Part shown: positions 21,101 to 30,141 of the stretch, piece by piece
How the letters are laid out: each line of letters opens with the position of its first letter
Numbering within the stretch: the first letter of the stretch is position 1
Assembly (NCBI GenBank): GCA_949317995.1
Contig: OX439039.1
Coordinates: 72,240,002 to 72,304,001, forward strand
Direction of reading: 5' to 3'
From: Acholoe squamosa
Taxonomy: Eukaryota; Annelida; Polychaeta; Phyllodocida; Polynoidae
DNA: 64,000 nucleotides
Made by a program: the position numbers and the translations under genes
Notes under the pieces: model-generated
Seen by the model: only the letters and a program-made list of their open reading frames with translations
Told to the model about the DNA's origin: nothing
Databases searched by the model: none

Positions 21101-23131
21101 CCAAAATCATCCCCCACTATTGTGATTTGCCATGCAATGTCTTCGTCCGTTTGATCACTTTGCCCTTGGCGGTCAATTTGCATTGGTTGAACGTCTCTGT
21201 TTGCCTCTTGCACTGGTTCTTGGTTACCTGCTGGTGGTTCCCCTGCCTGTTTGTACGTTAGGTGAACAAATTCTGAGTTATATCAACTTCGACATTCTTC
21301 TTAACCCATTAAGGGCTGGCTATGATAGTACTCTGAAAGGCTAGAGCACTCATTTTTGAGCAGTACATTTACCAGGGGACGGGAGGGTCCAAGGTATAAT
21401 ACACTATCCATGATTTTGATATCATTTTTAATCATTCTACTTTTTCTCTATCACTGTAAACTTCGAATTCCTCAGCCTGAAAAAAGGTAATTACCATCCT
21501 CATACCAAAAACAGTAATTAAATTAAGGCTCTCTCAAATTTCCAAACATGGCTCCCACATAATATAGCTATGTCAATTATACTCAACATCAGGCCCTAAA
21601 TGGTATTTTTCTTACAATAAAACAATAACCTACCACTTGGGTTGGAACTATGTACAGGACATCACCACTTGCCAATCTGGTCATCCTTGCTTCTCTCAGG
21701 GTGTTGTTGCGTCCCAAAATATCTTATACTCTACTACATTGGGCCACTGGAATTTTATGAATGTGTCCCAGTTGTATTTGTTCCAGTTTAGATTTATAAG
21801 TGATCCTCCATTTGTACCCCTTCTGTGTGGACGTATGGGTTCACCTGTAACATAGTGTTTAAACATAGACATATATTAACCCTTTCTTCCCACTTCAACT
21901 TCTACCCATTTGGGGCTGTGTACAAATGACGTCATGCAGGAGGGGGGGAGGGGGGGTCCCACTTGCCATGACCAAGCATGACAAGGGGGGGAGGGGGGTC
22001 ATGGGCTGCATGACATCATGTCATCAAGAAATCACAATATGCTTTGGTTTTGGCAAGAACATAAACTTTTGTAAAAAGATTTGTAAAGGTAGGGAAGTTT
22101 AATGCATTCATCTGACATAAATTTATTACCTATAGGCCCTACATGCTTGCATTCCTCAGACATCTCACTCAATGAGTGTCACTGCCATCAATCAGTGTAA
22201 AATCAAGGTGATATCCAGGCCACTATAAGGAGGCACTACTACTCTAGCATACCTATACCAATTTAACCCTTTTTGAAAAGGGCCACTGCTGTGCTCAGGA
22301 TCTAAATCAATACATTCAATATATCAATACATTCAAGCTCTTGAACTATATGATCCTTAATAATAACTGTTCTTGATTTTCTCTTCGCTGACAAGTGTAC
22401 AACTTTCACTGTAAAGAAGGCAGACTATTAACTATATTGGACTACTGATCTAGACAGTTTTTAAGCCCTTTTGTGACAGGAAATACTTGTGTATGATCAC
22501 TAACATAGTACTCTGTCTATAACTATGGGGCATGGAAATGGTACATCCTGCATAAAGGGACCCATACATTATATAAGCTGACAGTGTTTGGCATGTTTCT
22601 CTGTTCATTTGTTGATCAGTGCTAGTTCTTTTTTCACTTTGCATGTATGTTATCCTTTATTGCCAATTTACACCCACTATATGTCCCTTTGAACCATTTT
22701 AATTTGTTTATAGCTTATAGACCTTCACTATTCATGCACTTTGGGGGGGGGGGGTATCTCTCTGCATGACGTCATGCTAAGGGGGGGGGGGTCAAGTGTT
22801 GTATGACGAAACATGACAAGGGGGGGAGGGGGGGTCAAAAATGGTCCAAAAATGCATGACGTCATTTGTACACAGCCCCTTTCCTGTAACATTGAAAATT
22901 AGTTATAATGTGTTTTTCTATGCCCATTTTACTCTTGACTCTTATTAAGTGCCAGTCGTGTGTACCAATATAACCCTCTTCCTCAGTATATGATAAAAAA
23001 AATAGAGTTCTTTTACATACCATAGCCATCCCTGTTTAGTTCTTGCATCACCTCGTCTGTGTTATGAAAAGTTGTTGCATTTGGTCTCAGGCAATAAACA
23101 CCCACTTCCAATATACCAATCTCCTCTTCAA
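18126..23131 (-). CDS. HECT-type E3 ubiquitin ligase-like gene, eight exons, two 1-base frameshifts
   Basis: Exons on the minus strand: 23131-23021, 21844-21634, 21246-21018, 20629-20250, 19943-19732, 19506-19325, 19099-18891, 18415-18126. Each inner edge has GT and AG, and codon phase is kept across every junction, except that exons 2 and 4 each change frame by one base internally, at a T4 run (about 21716-21719) and a G4 run (about 20472-20475). The N-terminal segment (LINLNWNKYNWDTF, ASGDVLYIVP) is unrecognised. HECT N-lobe features are PKRAYLYRLMCALAQSE (for the usual GGPRREFF box) and YFHMGAALALCLGANGPAPA. The C-lobe has ALTGMPVLDVSG and LPTFNSCEKSITLALP, where the Cys is at the catalytic thioester position. 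Closest known type: the G2E3-like HECT proteins. Either this is a recent pseudogene or both shifts are homopolymer errors. No first exon with a start was found upstream of 23131. Confidence 0.82.
19514..19617. repeat. 52-bp tandem duplication in a HECT-gene intron
   Basis: GTCAAACAAAAATCAGTTAA and the next 32 bases occur twice back to back (19514 and 19566) with one or two differences, directly upstream of the splice acceptor of exon 6. Confidence 0.9.
21305..21606. mobile_element. PiggyBac-type MITE in HECT intron 2
   Basis: TTAA (21301-21304) is followed by CCCATTAAGGGCTGGCTATG. The body is about 80% like the element at 48100-48473. The right end is degraded (GGCCCTAAATGGTA in place of GACTTAATGGG). 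A TTAA target and ends starting with CCC are typical of piggyBac-mobilised elements. Confidence 0.75.
21912..22879. mobile_element. Foldback/MITE element with CRE palindromes and G runs in HECT intron 1
   Basis: Perfect 27-base inverted ends start GGGGCTGTGTACAAATGACG at the left, with the reverse complement at 22853-22879. Each end includes the palindrome TGACGTCA. Just inside are G runs of 7-14 bases (21941-21999, 22743-22758, 22782-22791, 22820-22834), interleaved with CATGAC/GTCATG words. No coding sequence is seen inside. Transposon superfamily not assigned. Confidence 0.85.
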
Positions 23132-23139
23132 CTGGAATT

Positions 23140-23679
23140 AATAATAAAAAAAAAATTTTTTTAGCAAAGACTGTAATTGTTAATATGGTGTGAAATATAC
23201 TTTGACATCAGTAAACAGAAAATCTATAATGTCAACTATTTGACTGAACTGCTACCAACAACATGATCACTTATCATAAATTAGAAAAATCATCCAAGTA
23301 GCTGTCATTGGCCAAGACCAAGGGTGTGGTACTACTCATCCAAGCATTGGCCGACAATAATCCTCTTACCTTTCATAAAAATATTTCTTTTTTTTCTCTT
23401 CCGAATTGAACGTATCAATGACCACCTAGGAGGTTTTCTATTTTTTAGCTTGTTAAAAGGAGGGGAGATGCAACAAGTAACTCCTATCCTAGTTTCAACT
23501 TAGGCAAATGGGGTCTATCACCTACTGGCTATAAATAATAGCATCTTTCATATCATTGCAATGCAATCAGAGTTTGTCATGCTTTGCAAGCCACTTATAA
23601 TATAGTTCACCCATTAAATGAGGACAACCTTGGACTTATGTCCTAGTAGTCAAGGTCTTAACCTTATATAAATATTGTA
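23140..23679. other. Region upstream of the first detected HECT exon
   Basis: No further exon with a credible start could be recognised here, so the 5' end of the HECT gene is either further away, very short, or lost. Confidence 0.4.
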
Positions 23680-23970
23680 CCGTAATCTCTCGCGTATAGG
23701 CCCCCTTTTATACCCCATGTTTTGAGTACTTTAGGCATCAGCAAGGGCCACACCAACAGCTTGCCTTTCATATCTTACACTCCCCATAACTTAAAAAATG
23801 GCTGAGGGTGTTTAAGGGGGTGCGGGGGGCCCTAGCTACACATAGCTTTTTTTTAATATCAAAATCATTTCAGTAAAACCATGCTTATAATTTTTAATTT
23901 TTTGCACAATGTTCTTCATCTGTAGGTGCGTATTATAGGCGTGGCGCGCCTTATACGCCAGAGATTACGG
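23680..23970. mobile_element. TA-flanked MITE related to the element at 7189
   Basis: TA, then CGTAATCTCTCGCGTATAGG at the left and CCTTATACGCCAGAGATTACGG, TA at the right. The interior is AT-rich with a GGGGGTGCGGGGGG block. No ORF. Confidence 0.8.
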
Positions 23971-24569
23971 TATATGCATTACTTCAACCGCCCTGTCCTA
24001 GAACAAGTACACAAAAAGCACTCTCCTACCCATTTATCATTACTTATATGGTGTGGCCTACTCAAGGTACGGGTGGCCTACTCATGGTGTTGTGGTGTTG
24101 GGCTTATTTATTCACACATAGCTTATTTATTCACACAGGTATAAGAGCTGTAATCCACCATAACTTTCATTACCTTTTTCACATATCCCCTCCAACTTAT
24201 CCTGCTATAGCACAGCTCCTATAACAAGTCTGTGCTTGCACATTGTTCAAAGTGGACGACTCATGGTCACTTTACCTTAGTATGACCGCCAAATGGGTCC
24301 AATGTCACCCATGGGGTCCATTTCATTCCTATATGAGGTCATGCTTTTTAATATAGTGCATTCATGAACCCCCCTAATATAAAGGGGGAGCTATAACTTA
24401 TAAGGGCATAGGAAAGGGGGGCCAGTGTTCTAGGCTAAATTCAGAAATTGGGTCTCATATGTGTGCCTCCCCCCATAAAAAAAGGAAAGTTTTTCTTTTT
24501 TCAACAACCTTCATATTTTAAATCCCTTGTACACAAAGTTAAAAAAAACTAATACCTTGACACCTCTAT

Positions 24570-24646
24570 ATTTCCTTGGATGGATGGACACGACAACATA
24601 TATACACTTTGCCCAAGTCGCTGACAATCGCTGACAATTGGGGCGG
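24570..24646 (-). repeat. Ngaro-type terminal direct repeat, distal copy
   Basis: ATTTCCTTGGATGGATGGAC through GACAATTGGGGCGG. Matches 24869-24945 with one substitution, period 299. Confidence 0.88.
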
Positions 24647-24868
24647 TTTATTAAACTTTAAACCTAACAGACAATGTCAGAAACAAAAAGAAAAATTTTA
24701 TGACCAAATGTCCATGGCGTCCATGACTTAGTTCCTTTGTTCAGTCTCAGTGCAGTGCCACCTGGTGTGGCAGCACAGAACCACCTGACCCAGGTGGTGG
24801 GGAGGTCCATCTAGTGGGGGAAATATACCCCTATATCTACCCCGTTCCTTTGTACATATAGTAGTCAT

Positions 24869-24945
24869 ATTTCCTTGGATTGATGGACACGACAACATAT
24901 ATACACTTTGCCCAAGTCGCTGACAATCGCTGACAATTGGGGCGG
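24869..24945 (-). repeat. Ngaro-type terminal direct repeat, proximal copy
   Basis: ATTTCCTTGGATTGATGGAC through GACAATTGGGGCGG, lying 30 bases downstream of the recombinase stop on the minus strand. This copy and the distal one suit the A2/B2 part of a split-repeat element. Confidence 0.88.
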
Positions 24946-24975
24946 CACACGGCATACAAAAAACACTTTGCCCAG

Positions 24976-25932
24976 TTAATACCTGCTCAATTCATGAGCC
25001 ACACGTAAGTCTTTAACACGTCGCGAGCGGTAAGAATCTGATAAATAAATCAGAACCGCCCAGGATCTCCAGTTGCCATAGCTTTTAACGTCGTGAAGGT
25101 GCATAAAATCTGCCAAAAACATGGCGGCACCCCGACGCACACTGTGGGTAGTGAAATCCCCTTCCAGCTTGGCGATCCGACAAGAGTCCTTGAGTTTGTA
25201 TGAATAAACATTATAAGTCCATGAAAATAGTTGGTCATTGGGTTCAAGCCCAGACTCCAGAATATAATCCTTCAGCAGCTGTACAGGGCAGAGATTACTG
25301 CCAGGTGAAGCAATAACAGGAATAATTTGTTCATATTGACGGAATTGAACCGTCTTCGAGCTGCGAATACATAAGTCAAGTCCACCATCCCAGAATTTCA
25401 CATCACTCACTAAGAGGGAATGTGTCGAATTTGTGCTGTGCCCAATGCGCAACAAGCAACGGAAGGACAACAGTAGCGCAGCCCAGAATTTCCTGTCTTT
25501 AGCCTTAGATAAGTTCAGGACAGCCTTAATACGTAATAAGTCAGAGGCTGTCAGGGGTTCGGCTGGCTTAGATGCTGAGCCCAGCAATCGTTTCGCACCA
25601 TCCAAGGTAGATTTGATAAGGAAACATGCTCTTGTGGGATGAGGGTAGCCCATGAAGTCATGCAGAGCCCATAGGCCCGAGATGTAGTTCTCAATGTTGT
25701 TATAAGCCACGCGATTAACAAGATGGGTTATATATAGACAGACGGTTTCTATTGAGGCTGGTAAATAACACAGATCATATTCCTCACAGAAGTCCTCATA
25801 TTGTTTCCATTGGGATTTCCTTGTCTTATAAGTAGTGGCAGACCAGCAATTCGATCTCAGAACCTCCCAACTGCGTCGCAGTGCCTCCAGCTCTGTAACA
25901 ACAATCGATGAAGGTGTCAATAGTATAGCCAC
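24976..25932 (-). CDS. Tyrosine recombinase of the Ngaro-like element
   Basis: An open frame of 318 codons. An N-terminal SAM-like DNA-binding region (residues 15-120, with WSATTYKTRKSQWKQYEDFC) leads into the catalytic domain. Visible catalytic positions are Arg in LLSFRCLLRIGHST (158 or 162), His263 and Arg266 in THSVRRGAA, Trp288 in YGNWRSW, and Tyr296 in VLIYLSDSYRS. The enzyme would integrate the circular cDNA by strand exchange. The first codon shown is GTG, and the frame probably starts further upstream in the element's polyprotein, so the true start is unclear. All catalytic residues are present and no stop interrupts it, which is notable because the rest of the element has decayed. 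Confidence 0.88.
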   Translation of the reverse strand: MAILLTPSSIVVTELEALRRSWEVLRSNCWSATTYKTRKSQWKQYEDFCEEYDLCYLPASIETVCLYITHLVNRVAYNNIENYISGLWALHDFMGYPHPTRACFLIKSTLDGAKRLLGSASKPAEPLTASDLLRIKAVLNLSKAKDRKFWAALLLSFRCLLRIGHSTNSTHSLLVSDVKFWDGGLDLCIRSSKTVQFRQYEQIIPVIASPGSNLCPVQLLKDYILESGLEPNDQLFSWTYNVYSYKLKDSCRIAKLEGDFTTHSVRRGAAMFLADFMHLHDVKSYGNWRSWAVLIYLSDSYRSRRVKDLRVAHELSRY

Positions 25933-25949
25933 AAATAACTACATGGTCG

Positions 25950-26376
25950 GCATTATTCAGACGAGACAAAGCGTCGGCTAATATGTTATCTTCAGAGCTG
26001 ATTCTGAAGGCTCTTAGATGAATATGTATAAGGTGCAGCACCAAAATAATTCCCGCAACCAAGGCATGGCATGGGGGCTTGTACTCCTGCCAGAATTTAT
26101 CATGCCCTGTACCTGAGTGTTACCTGTATACACAGCCACAAAGCTATCTTTCCACTCGTTGCCCCAGCGATGCACAGATACTACAACAGGCCACATTTCT
26201 TCAATGTTAATATGATCACAGTACGACTCATTCTGCGGGGGATTTTCATGATGGCCACAACACTTGTCATCCCTGTACCAACAACCATAGAAGAAGTCGT
26301 CTTCGATGTGAACGCCGAAACCATATTTTGAAGAATCTGTATACACAGTGTGGGACGGGGTATCAGTTCTTATCAT
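25950..26376 (-). pseudogene. RNase H remnant of the Ngaro-like element
   Basis: HTVYTDSSKYGFGVHIEDDF (the catalytic Asp motif), then EEMWPVVVSVHRWG, VAVYTGNTQVQGMIN (where TDN is usual), and after a frame change near 26040 ISSEDNILADALSRLN, the characteristic C-terminal motif of YR-retroelement RNase H. The frameshift and the altered second Asp motif suggest it is inactive. The RT upstream is missing. Confidence 0.8.
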
Positions 26377-26398
26377 GCGGGCCTTGCCATTGAACCAT

Positions 26399-26850
26399 GA
26401 GGAACAGTGTGACGTACATGACGAACAGTGTGACGAACATGACGAACAGTTTGATGAACATGACGTTCATGACGTACATGACGAACAGTGTGACGTACAT
26501 GACGAACAGTGTGACGTACATCACAAACAGGAGATGGACGTTCAGGAGGAATACTGTGAGGTGCAAGACATACTTGACGAACGGTGTGACGTACATCATG
26601 AACAGTGTGACGTACAGGACGAACAGTGTGACGTACAGGACGAACAGTGTGACGTACAGGACGAACAGTGTGACGTACAGGACGAACAGTGTGACGTACA
26701 GGACGAACAGTGTGACGTACAGGACGAACAGTGTGACAGTATTCAGGAGGAAAAGTGTGACATGCAGGACGAACACTGATGTGCAGGACAAACAATGTGA
26801 CGTACAGGACGAACACTGTCACGAACAGGAGATAATAAATGTGACGTACA
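26399..26850 (-). repeat. CGTCA-rich minisatellite, inner part of the right composite array
   Basis: A 21-bp unit (GTGTGACGTACAGGACGAACA) repeated, exact in the middle (about 26605-26735) and degenerate outside. It is the reverse complement of the motif type at 15712-16870. A seven-residue repeat (QCDVQDE and equivalents) appears in translation in every frame on both strands; this is a consequence of the 21-bp period, not a gene. Confidence 0.92.
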
Positions 26851-26934
26851 GGTAGAAAAAAGGGACAAAGATATTTGGGAAAAAATATTTACTCTTTATG
26901 GTGCAAAAACAGTGATATTCCGGCCATATTTCAG

Positions 26935-27020
26935 GGGGCTATTAGGCAGGGAGGCCAAATAACATGGGGGCCAAAAATCCGGGGGCCAAAAGTCAGGGGG
27001 CCATGTGGAAAGAGGCCTTG
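26935..27020 (-). repeat. GGGGGCC repeat cluster, outer part of the right composite array
   Basis: Units of GGGGGCC plus eight or nine bases (for example GGGGGCCAAAAATCC, GGGGGCCAAAAGTCA). It mirrors 15592-15690 and again lies on the outer side of the CGTCA-type array. Confidence 0.85.
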
Positions 27021-27429
27021 GACCCTACAACCGAAATAAACATGGCCTTCCGACATCCTCTGCGTCTGCCACTGGCTCCTTCCCTTCCGGCCTGTGAATA
27101 TGCTGGTCCCAGTGGTCTTACAGATAAAAGGCCCTGGTAATTGCCCCCAGCGGAAACACAATGCATGGTGGTAGACTTGGAGAAGAAATGTCCATTCACT
27201 GCAAATCTCAGTCCCCAGCCTCCTTTTAATTGGGATAATTAACTGAACGTTTAGTGGCGTTTCCAGGATTTGGAACAGAGGGGGTGGGCGCCTTTCTTGA
27301 AAAAAGGAATATTTCTTATCTAAATCTTAGGCCTATGGGTACAGTCGAAAGCTGGGGAGGTGGGGTTGCGTGATCCCTGTGTACCTGACCATGCAGGCAC
27401 CAACAGGTGAAAAGTTCACCTCCTCTTAA

Positions 27430-27679
27430 CCCTTTAAGGGCCCCTAATGCAGGAGTGCATCATGCCCATTGGTCCTCATGAGGGCACCAATGAAGTGCTG
27501 GTGAGACTGCTCGTCAGCACTTCATTGGAGCATCATGACGACCCTCTGGGGGTGTTTCATCCCCATAGGGTTGGCATGATGTATGAATGAAGCCATGGCG
27601 AGTCACTCACCAGGGCTTCATTCATGTATCATGACAACCAATGGGCAGATGCATTAATGCATTAGTGACCCTTAAAGGG
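27430..27679. mobile_element. PiggyBac-type MITE, 250 bp, intact TTAA target duplication
   Basis: TTAA at 27426-27429 and 27680-27683 encloses ends CCCTTTAAGGGCCCCTAATG and, inverted, CATTAGTGACCCTTAAAGGG. The interior contains a second palindrome (CAATGAAGTGCTG and CAGCACTTCATTG, about 27489-27526). Complete by structure, non-coding. Confidence 0.9.
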
Positions 27680-28078
27680 TTAAGGCCAATATTTGAATTG
27701 TGCATCCTGCTGTATACCAGGGATTTTCTATACCTCCTGTATAAATATATCTAAGACCAACAGTGGCTGGGGGAGGTTTGGGACATTCAGTACAGAGGCT
27801 ATAGGGGGTATAGGGGCAGGCTCTGAGGGGGTATAGAAAAGTGGAGAGTCCAGGGGCAGCGTTCATCAACCACCATTGTGTATCACAGGGGGGGGGGGTG
27901 AGGTTGTAGGAGGGGTGGGCACTAACTGCAGGCAGAAAGTGGTCATGGTCTGTGCATACACTACCACTCCACCACTCCCACCACAGGCCGAAACAACACA
28001 GAATTTTAGGCTGCTAGTATATGATTATGTATATTATATGTAAAGGCAAGTCACTCTGGTCTTGGTCATTTTGTATCA

Positions 28079-28136
28079 CAGTAGGCGGCACCACTGTCTA
28101 TGTCTTCCCCCATAGACAGTGGTGCCGCCTGTACTG
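28079..28136. other. Perfect 19-bp hairpin with 8-base loop
   Basis: GGCGGCACCACTGTCTATG (28084-28102) pairs perfectly with CATAGACAGTGGTGCCGCC (28111-28129). Outer CAGTA/TACTG pairs extend the stem across a small bulge. Size and pairing resemble a small-RNA precursor, or the core of a tiny MITE. Confidence 0.85.
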
Positions 28137-28289
28137 CAAAGATCAGTGTGGATGTCCACTGTAATCATTACACCCAACATATTCAATAAGCAGCCTATTA
28201 TTCTATGTTGTCTCAGCCTGTGACTCCCACCATACAAGGCTATAAACAAGCCTCAGCAGTGCCGGTGAACAGCCTAGATGATGTACTTT

Positions 28290-28640
28290 AATTTTGAAAT
28301 TATTCGAGACTTACCTGTAAGTTGAGGTATAATTAAGATTATACCGAGGGAACCTAGCGGTTCAGGGAATATACGAGAGGTGGATTCGCGCATGCGCAGT
28401 CAGTCCTTAAGAGCCTGTTGGGGGATGAAAGCCTACAACTGATAAAATAAATATACTGGGATGTGTAAGCCATATCCCCCTGATTATATTCATTATTATA
28501 GATAATGTCTACTTGACGAGTGTACGAGTAAGTTGAGGGAGGGTGGGTAGGGCGTATATATTCCCTGAACCGCTAGGTTCCCTCGGTATAATCTTAATTA
28601 TACCTCAACTTACAGGTAAGTCTCGAATAATTTCAAAATT
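28290..28640. repeat. 84-bp inverted repeat at the left end of the DIRS-like element
   Basis: AATTTTGAAATTATTCGAGA through GGTTCAGGGAATATA (28290-28373) is the inverse of 28556-28640. The piece after the left arm (CGAGAGGTGGATTCGCGCAT, 28374-28393) recurs inverted just inside the right end of the element at 33553-33585. Such nested inverted pieces are expected of DIRS-type termini. Confidence 0.8.
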
Positions 28641-28796
28641 ATCCCTCGGAAACCTTAAGCGTTTCCGGAAACCTACGAGAGTTTCAGAGCAATTGAATCC
28701 CCCAACAGAAAACCAAACACAATATTTTTAGTATCCAATCTGTATTTAACAGAAGGTGTAGCTTGAATAAGAGGTATATGCATTGTCTAGGAACAG

Positions 28797-30140
28797 TCAC
28801 TCCTCGAGGAGCGCATTTCCCCCTACCACGTCCTCGATTGGTTTGTGGTAGTACTTCGCGAAAGACTCCGCCTGCCTCCAACCCGCTCTCCTCATGAGGG
28901 TGTTGAGGTTTCCTCCCACTTTAAGTATGCCTGAGGCCATGGCCCCTCGGGTGGAGTGTAGCTTTTATTGGTTGACATCAATGCTAGCCTTTTTAAGCAC
29001 GACCATGACCCAACGGCTAAGTGTATCGCGGGAGATGCCACGGTGGGGCGAGACGAAGCTGACCAAGAGGTTTTTCTCGCTCTTCCTTTTGTTTTGGGTG
29101 CGTTTCAGGTACTCTTCTAGGCACCTAACAACGCACACCCTCGGGTTCTGGTCGAACTTCCTCAGGACTATCGTGTTGAGAGGGTCCCCCAACCTGTTAG
29201 ACTTTAGGAGTCTTGTCATTTTGAATACCACCTTGTCTCCCATTTTAAAACCTTGGATGGAAAGGTTGACGATGGTCTGGCCTCTTTGTGATGTGACTAA
29301 GAGGGGCAAAGCGGCCTGTTTCATGGAGAGCTCCCTGAGTGCAGTGGTGCCATTGTCCCAGGCCTGCAGGAGGTCTAGAACCCTCCTCACATCCCAGAAC
29401 TCCTGGTATCTAGGGGCTGATCTGTGAGCTGCCGGGGGGCAGCAAATCGATCATTAAGGCTCTAATAAGTGTAAAACTGGACAGTTTGGCACCAGGGGGT
29501 GCAGGTTAGTCCAGAGCTGGGGCAGCCCAGCTAGAAGGACGCCACCGTGACCTAGTTCCCGGCGTCGATCCGGGCACGAGGGGGGGCAGTACAAAAACTT
29601 AAATAGGGTCGGTGGGTTCATCTCATAAGCCCCCTTCAGAAGCAGCTTTACGTAGGGGTGCTGGCCCACTGATTGGCCTTGGAAGTCGCCCAGAATGGCC
29701 GATAGCGCACAACGAGCAGCGTTTAGCGCGGTGTATCCGTTTTTGTCTTTGGCCAATTTCGCCAGGAACTTGCACACTCGTTGGATCGATGGTTGGAGGA
29801 TTTGCGTGTCAGTGTCTGCACAGAAGGTGTACCCCTTACGAAGGTATGTGTTGTGCGTCTTCCGTGTGGCAGGCCTACGGGCTTGCATGATGAGTTCGAT
29901 GGCGTGGCCGTCAAATCCCTGGCGAGATAGTTCTGCTTTCAGAATGTCTGAAAAGCCAGGAGTGGGGTCGCTGACTGTCGCTCTTTGTTGGCTGGCTTCC
30001 CCGGATGACAAAGGTTGCCCTTGGCCTTCCTGAACCTGAGCATCCGCCACCCGGACCGCTGTAGTCCGCCGTACCGGGCCTGTCCCGGCCAGTCTGGTGT
30101 TATCAGGATAGCCCTCACCTCCTCCAGCCGGATCCGCTGT
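28797..30140 (-). pseudogene. Tyrosine recombinase of the DIRS-like element, split and with a stop
   Basis: The N-terminal part (about 30140-29605) contains QARRPATRKTHNTYLRKGY, a SAM-like DNA-binding start, and ends LLLKGAYEMNPPT. A 188-bp insertion (29416-29603) follows. The frame resumes as PRYQEFWDVRRVLDLLQAW and continues through the catalytic core (GISRDTLSRWV) to a TAA at 28965. Beyond that stop the frame still reads KLHSTRGAMASGI (the His-x-x-Arg motif), RRAGWRQAESF (Trp) and AKYYHKP (Tyr nucleophile), ending at a TGA at 28797. Catalytic residues survive, but a stop and an insertion separate them. Confidence 0.85.
29416..29603 (-). mobile_element. 188-bp insertion in the recombinase gene with 5-bp target duplication
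   Basis: TAGGG flanks both sides (29411-29415 and 29604-29608). Near-identical copies lie at about 32413-32602 and 33194-33382. On the minus strand the insertion contains GTACTG close to its 5' end and CTCACAG close to its 3' end; removing exactly that stretch keeps the recombinase reading frame (see findings). It has no ORF of its own. Confidence 0.8.
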
Positions 30141-30141
30141 A

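Larger units (their letters stand above)
24570..26380 (-). mobile_element. Ngaro-like tyrosine-recombinase retroelement, 5' half missing
   Basis: In minus-strand order: an RNase H remnant (26376 to about 25950), tyrosine recombinase (25932-24976), then two direct 77-bp repeats (24945-24869 and 24646-24570) about 300 bp apart. Split direct repeats behind the recombinase are characteristic of Ngaro-type elements. The RT that should precede RNase H is absent; the sequence runs directly into the CGTCA-type minisatellite at 26399. Confidence 0.8.

Noticed and set aside
26348-26855. QCDVQDE-type repeat proteins on both strands
   Set aside because: Seven-residue repeats are forced by the 21-bp unit and appear in all open frames on both strands, so they are not evidence of a gene.
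28894-29427. Plus-strand ORF of 177 codons
   Set aside because: Shadow of the recombinase on the opposite strand, which carries recognisable catalytic motifs.
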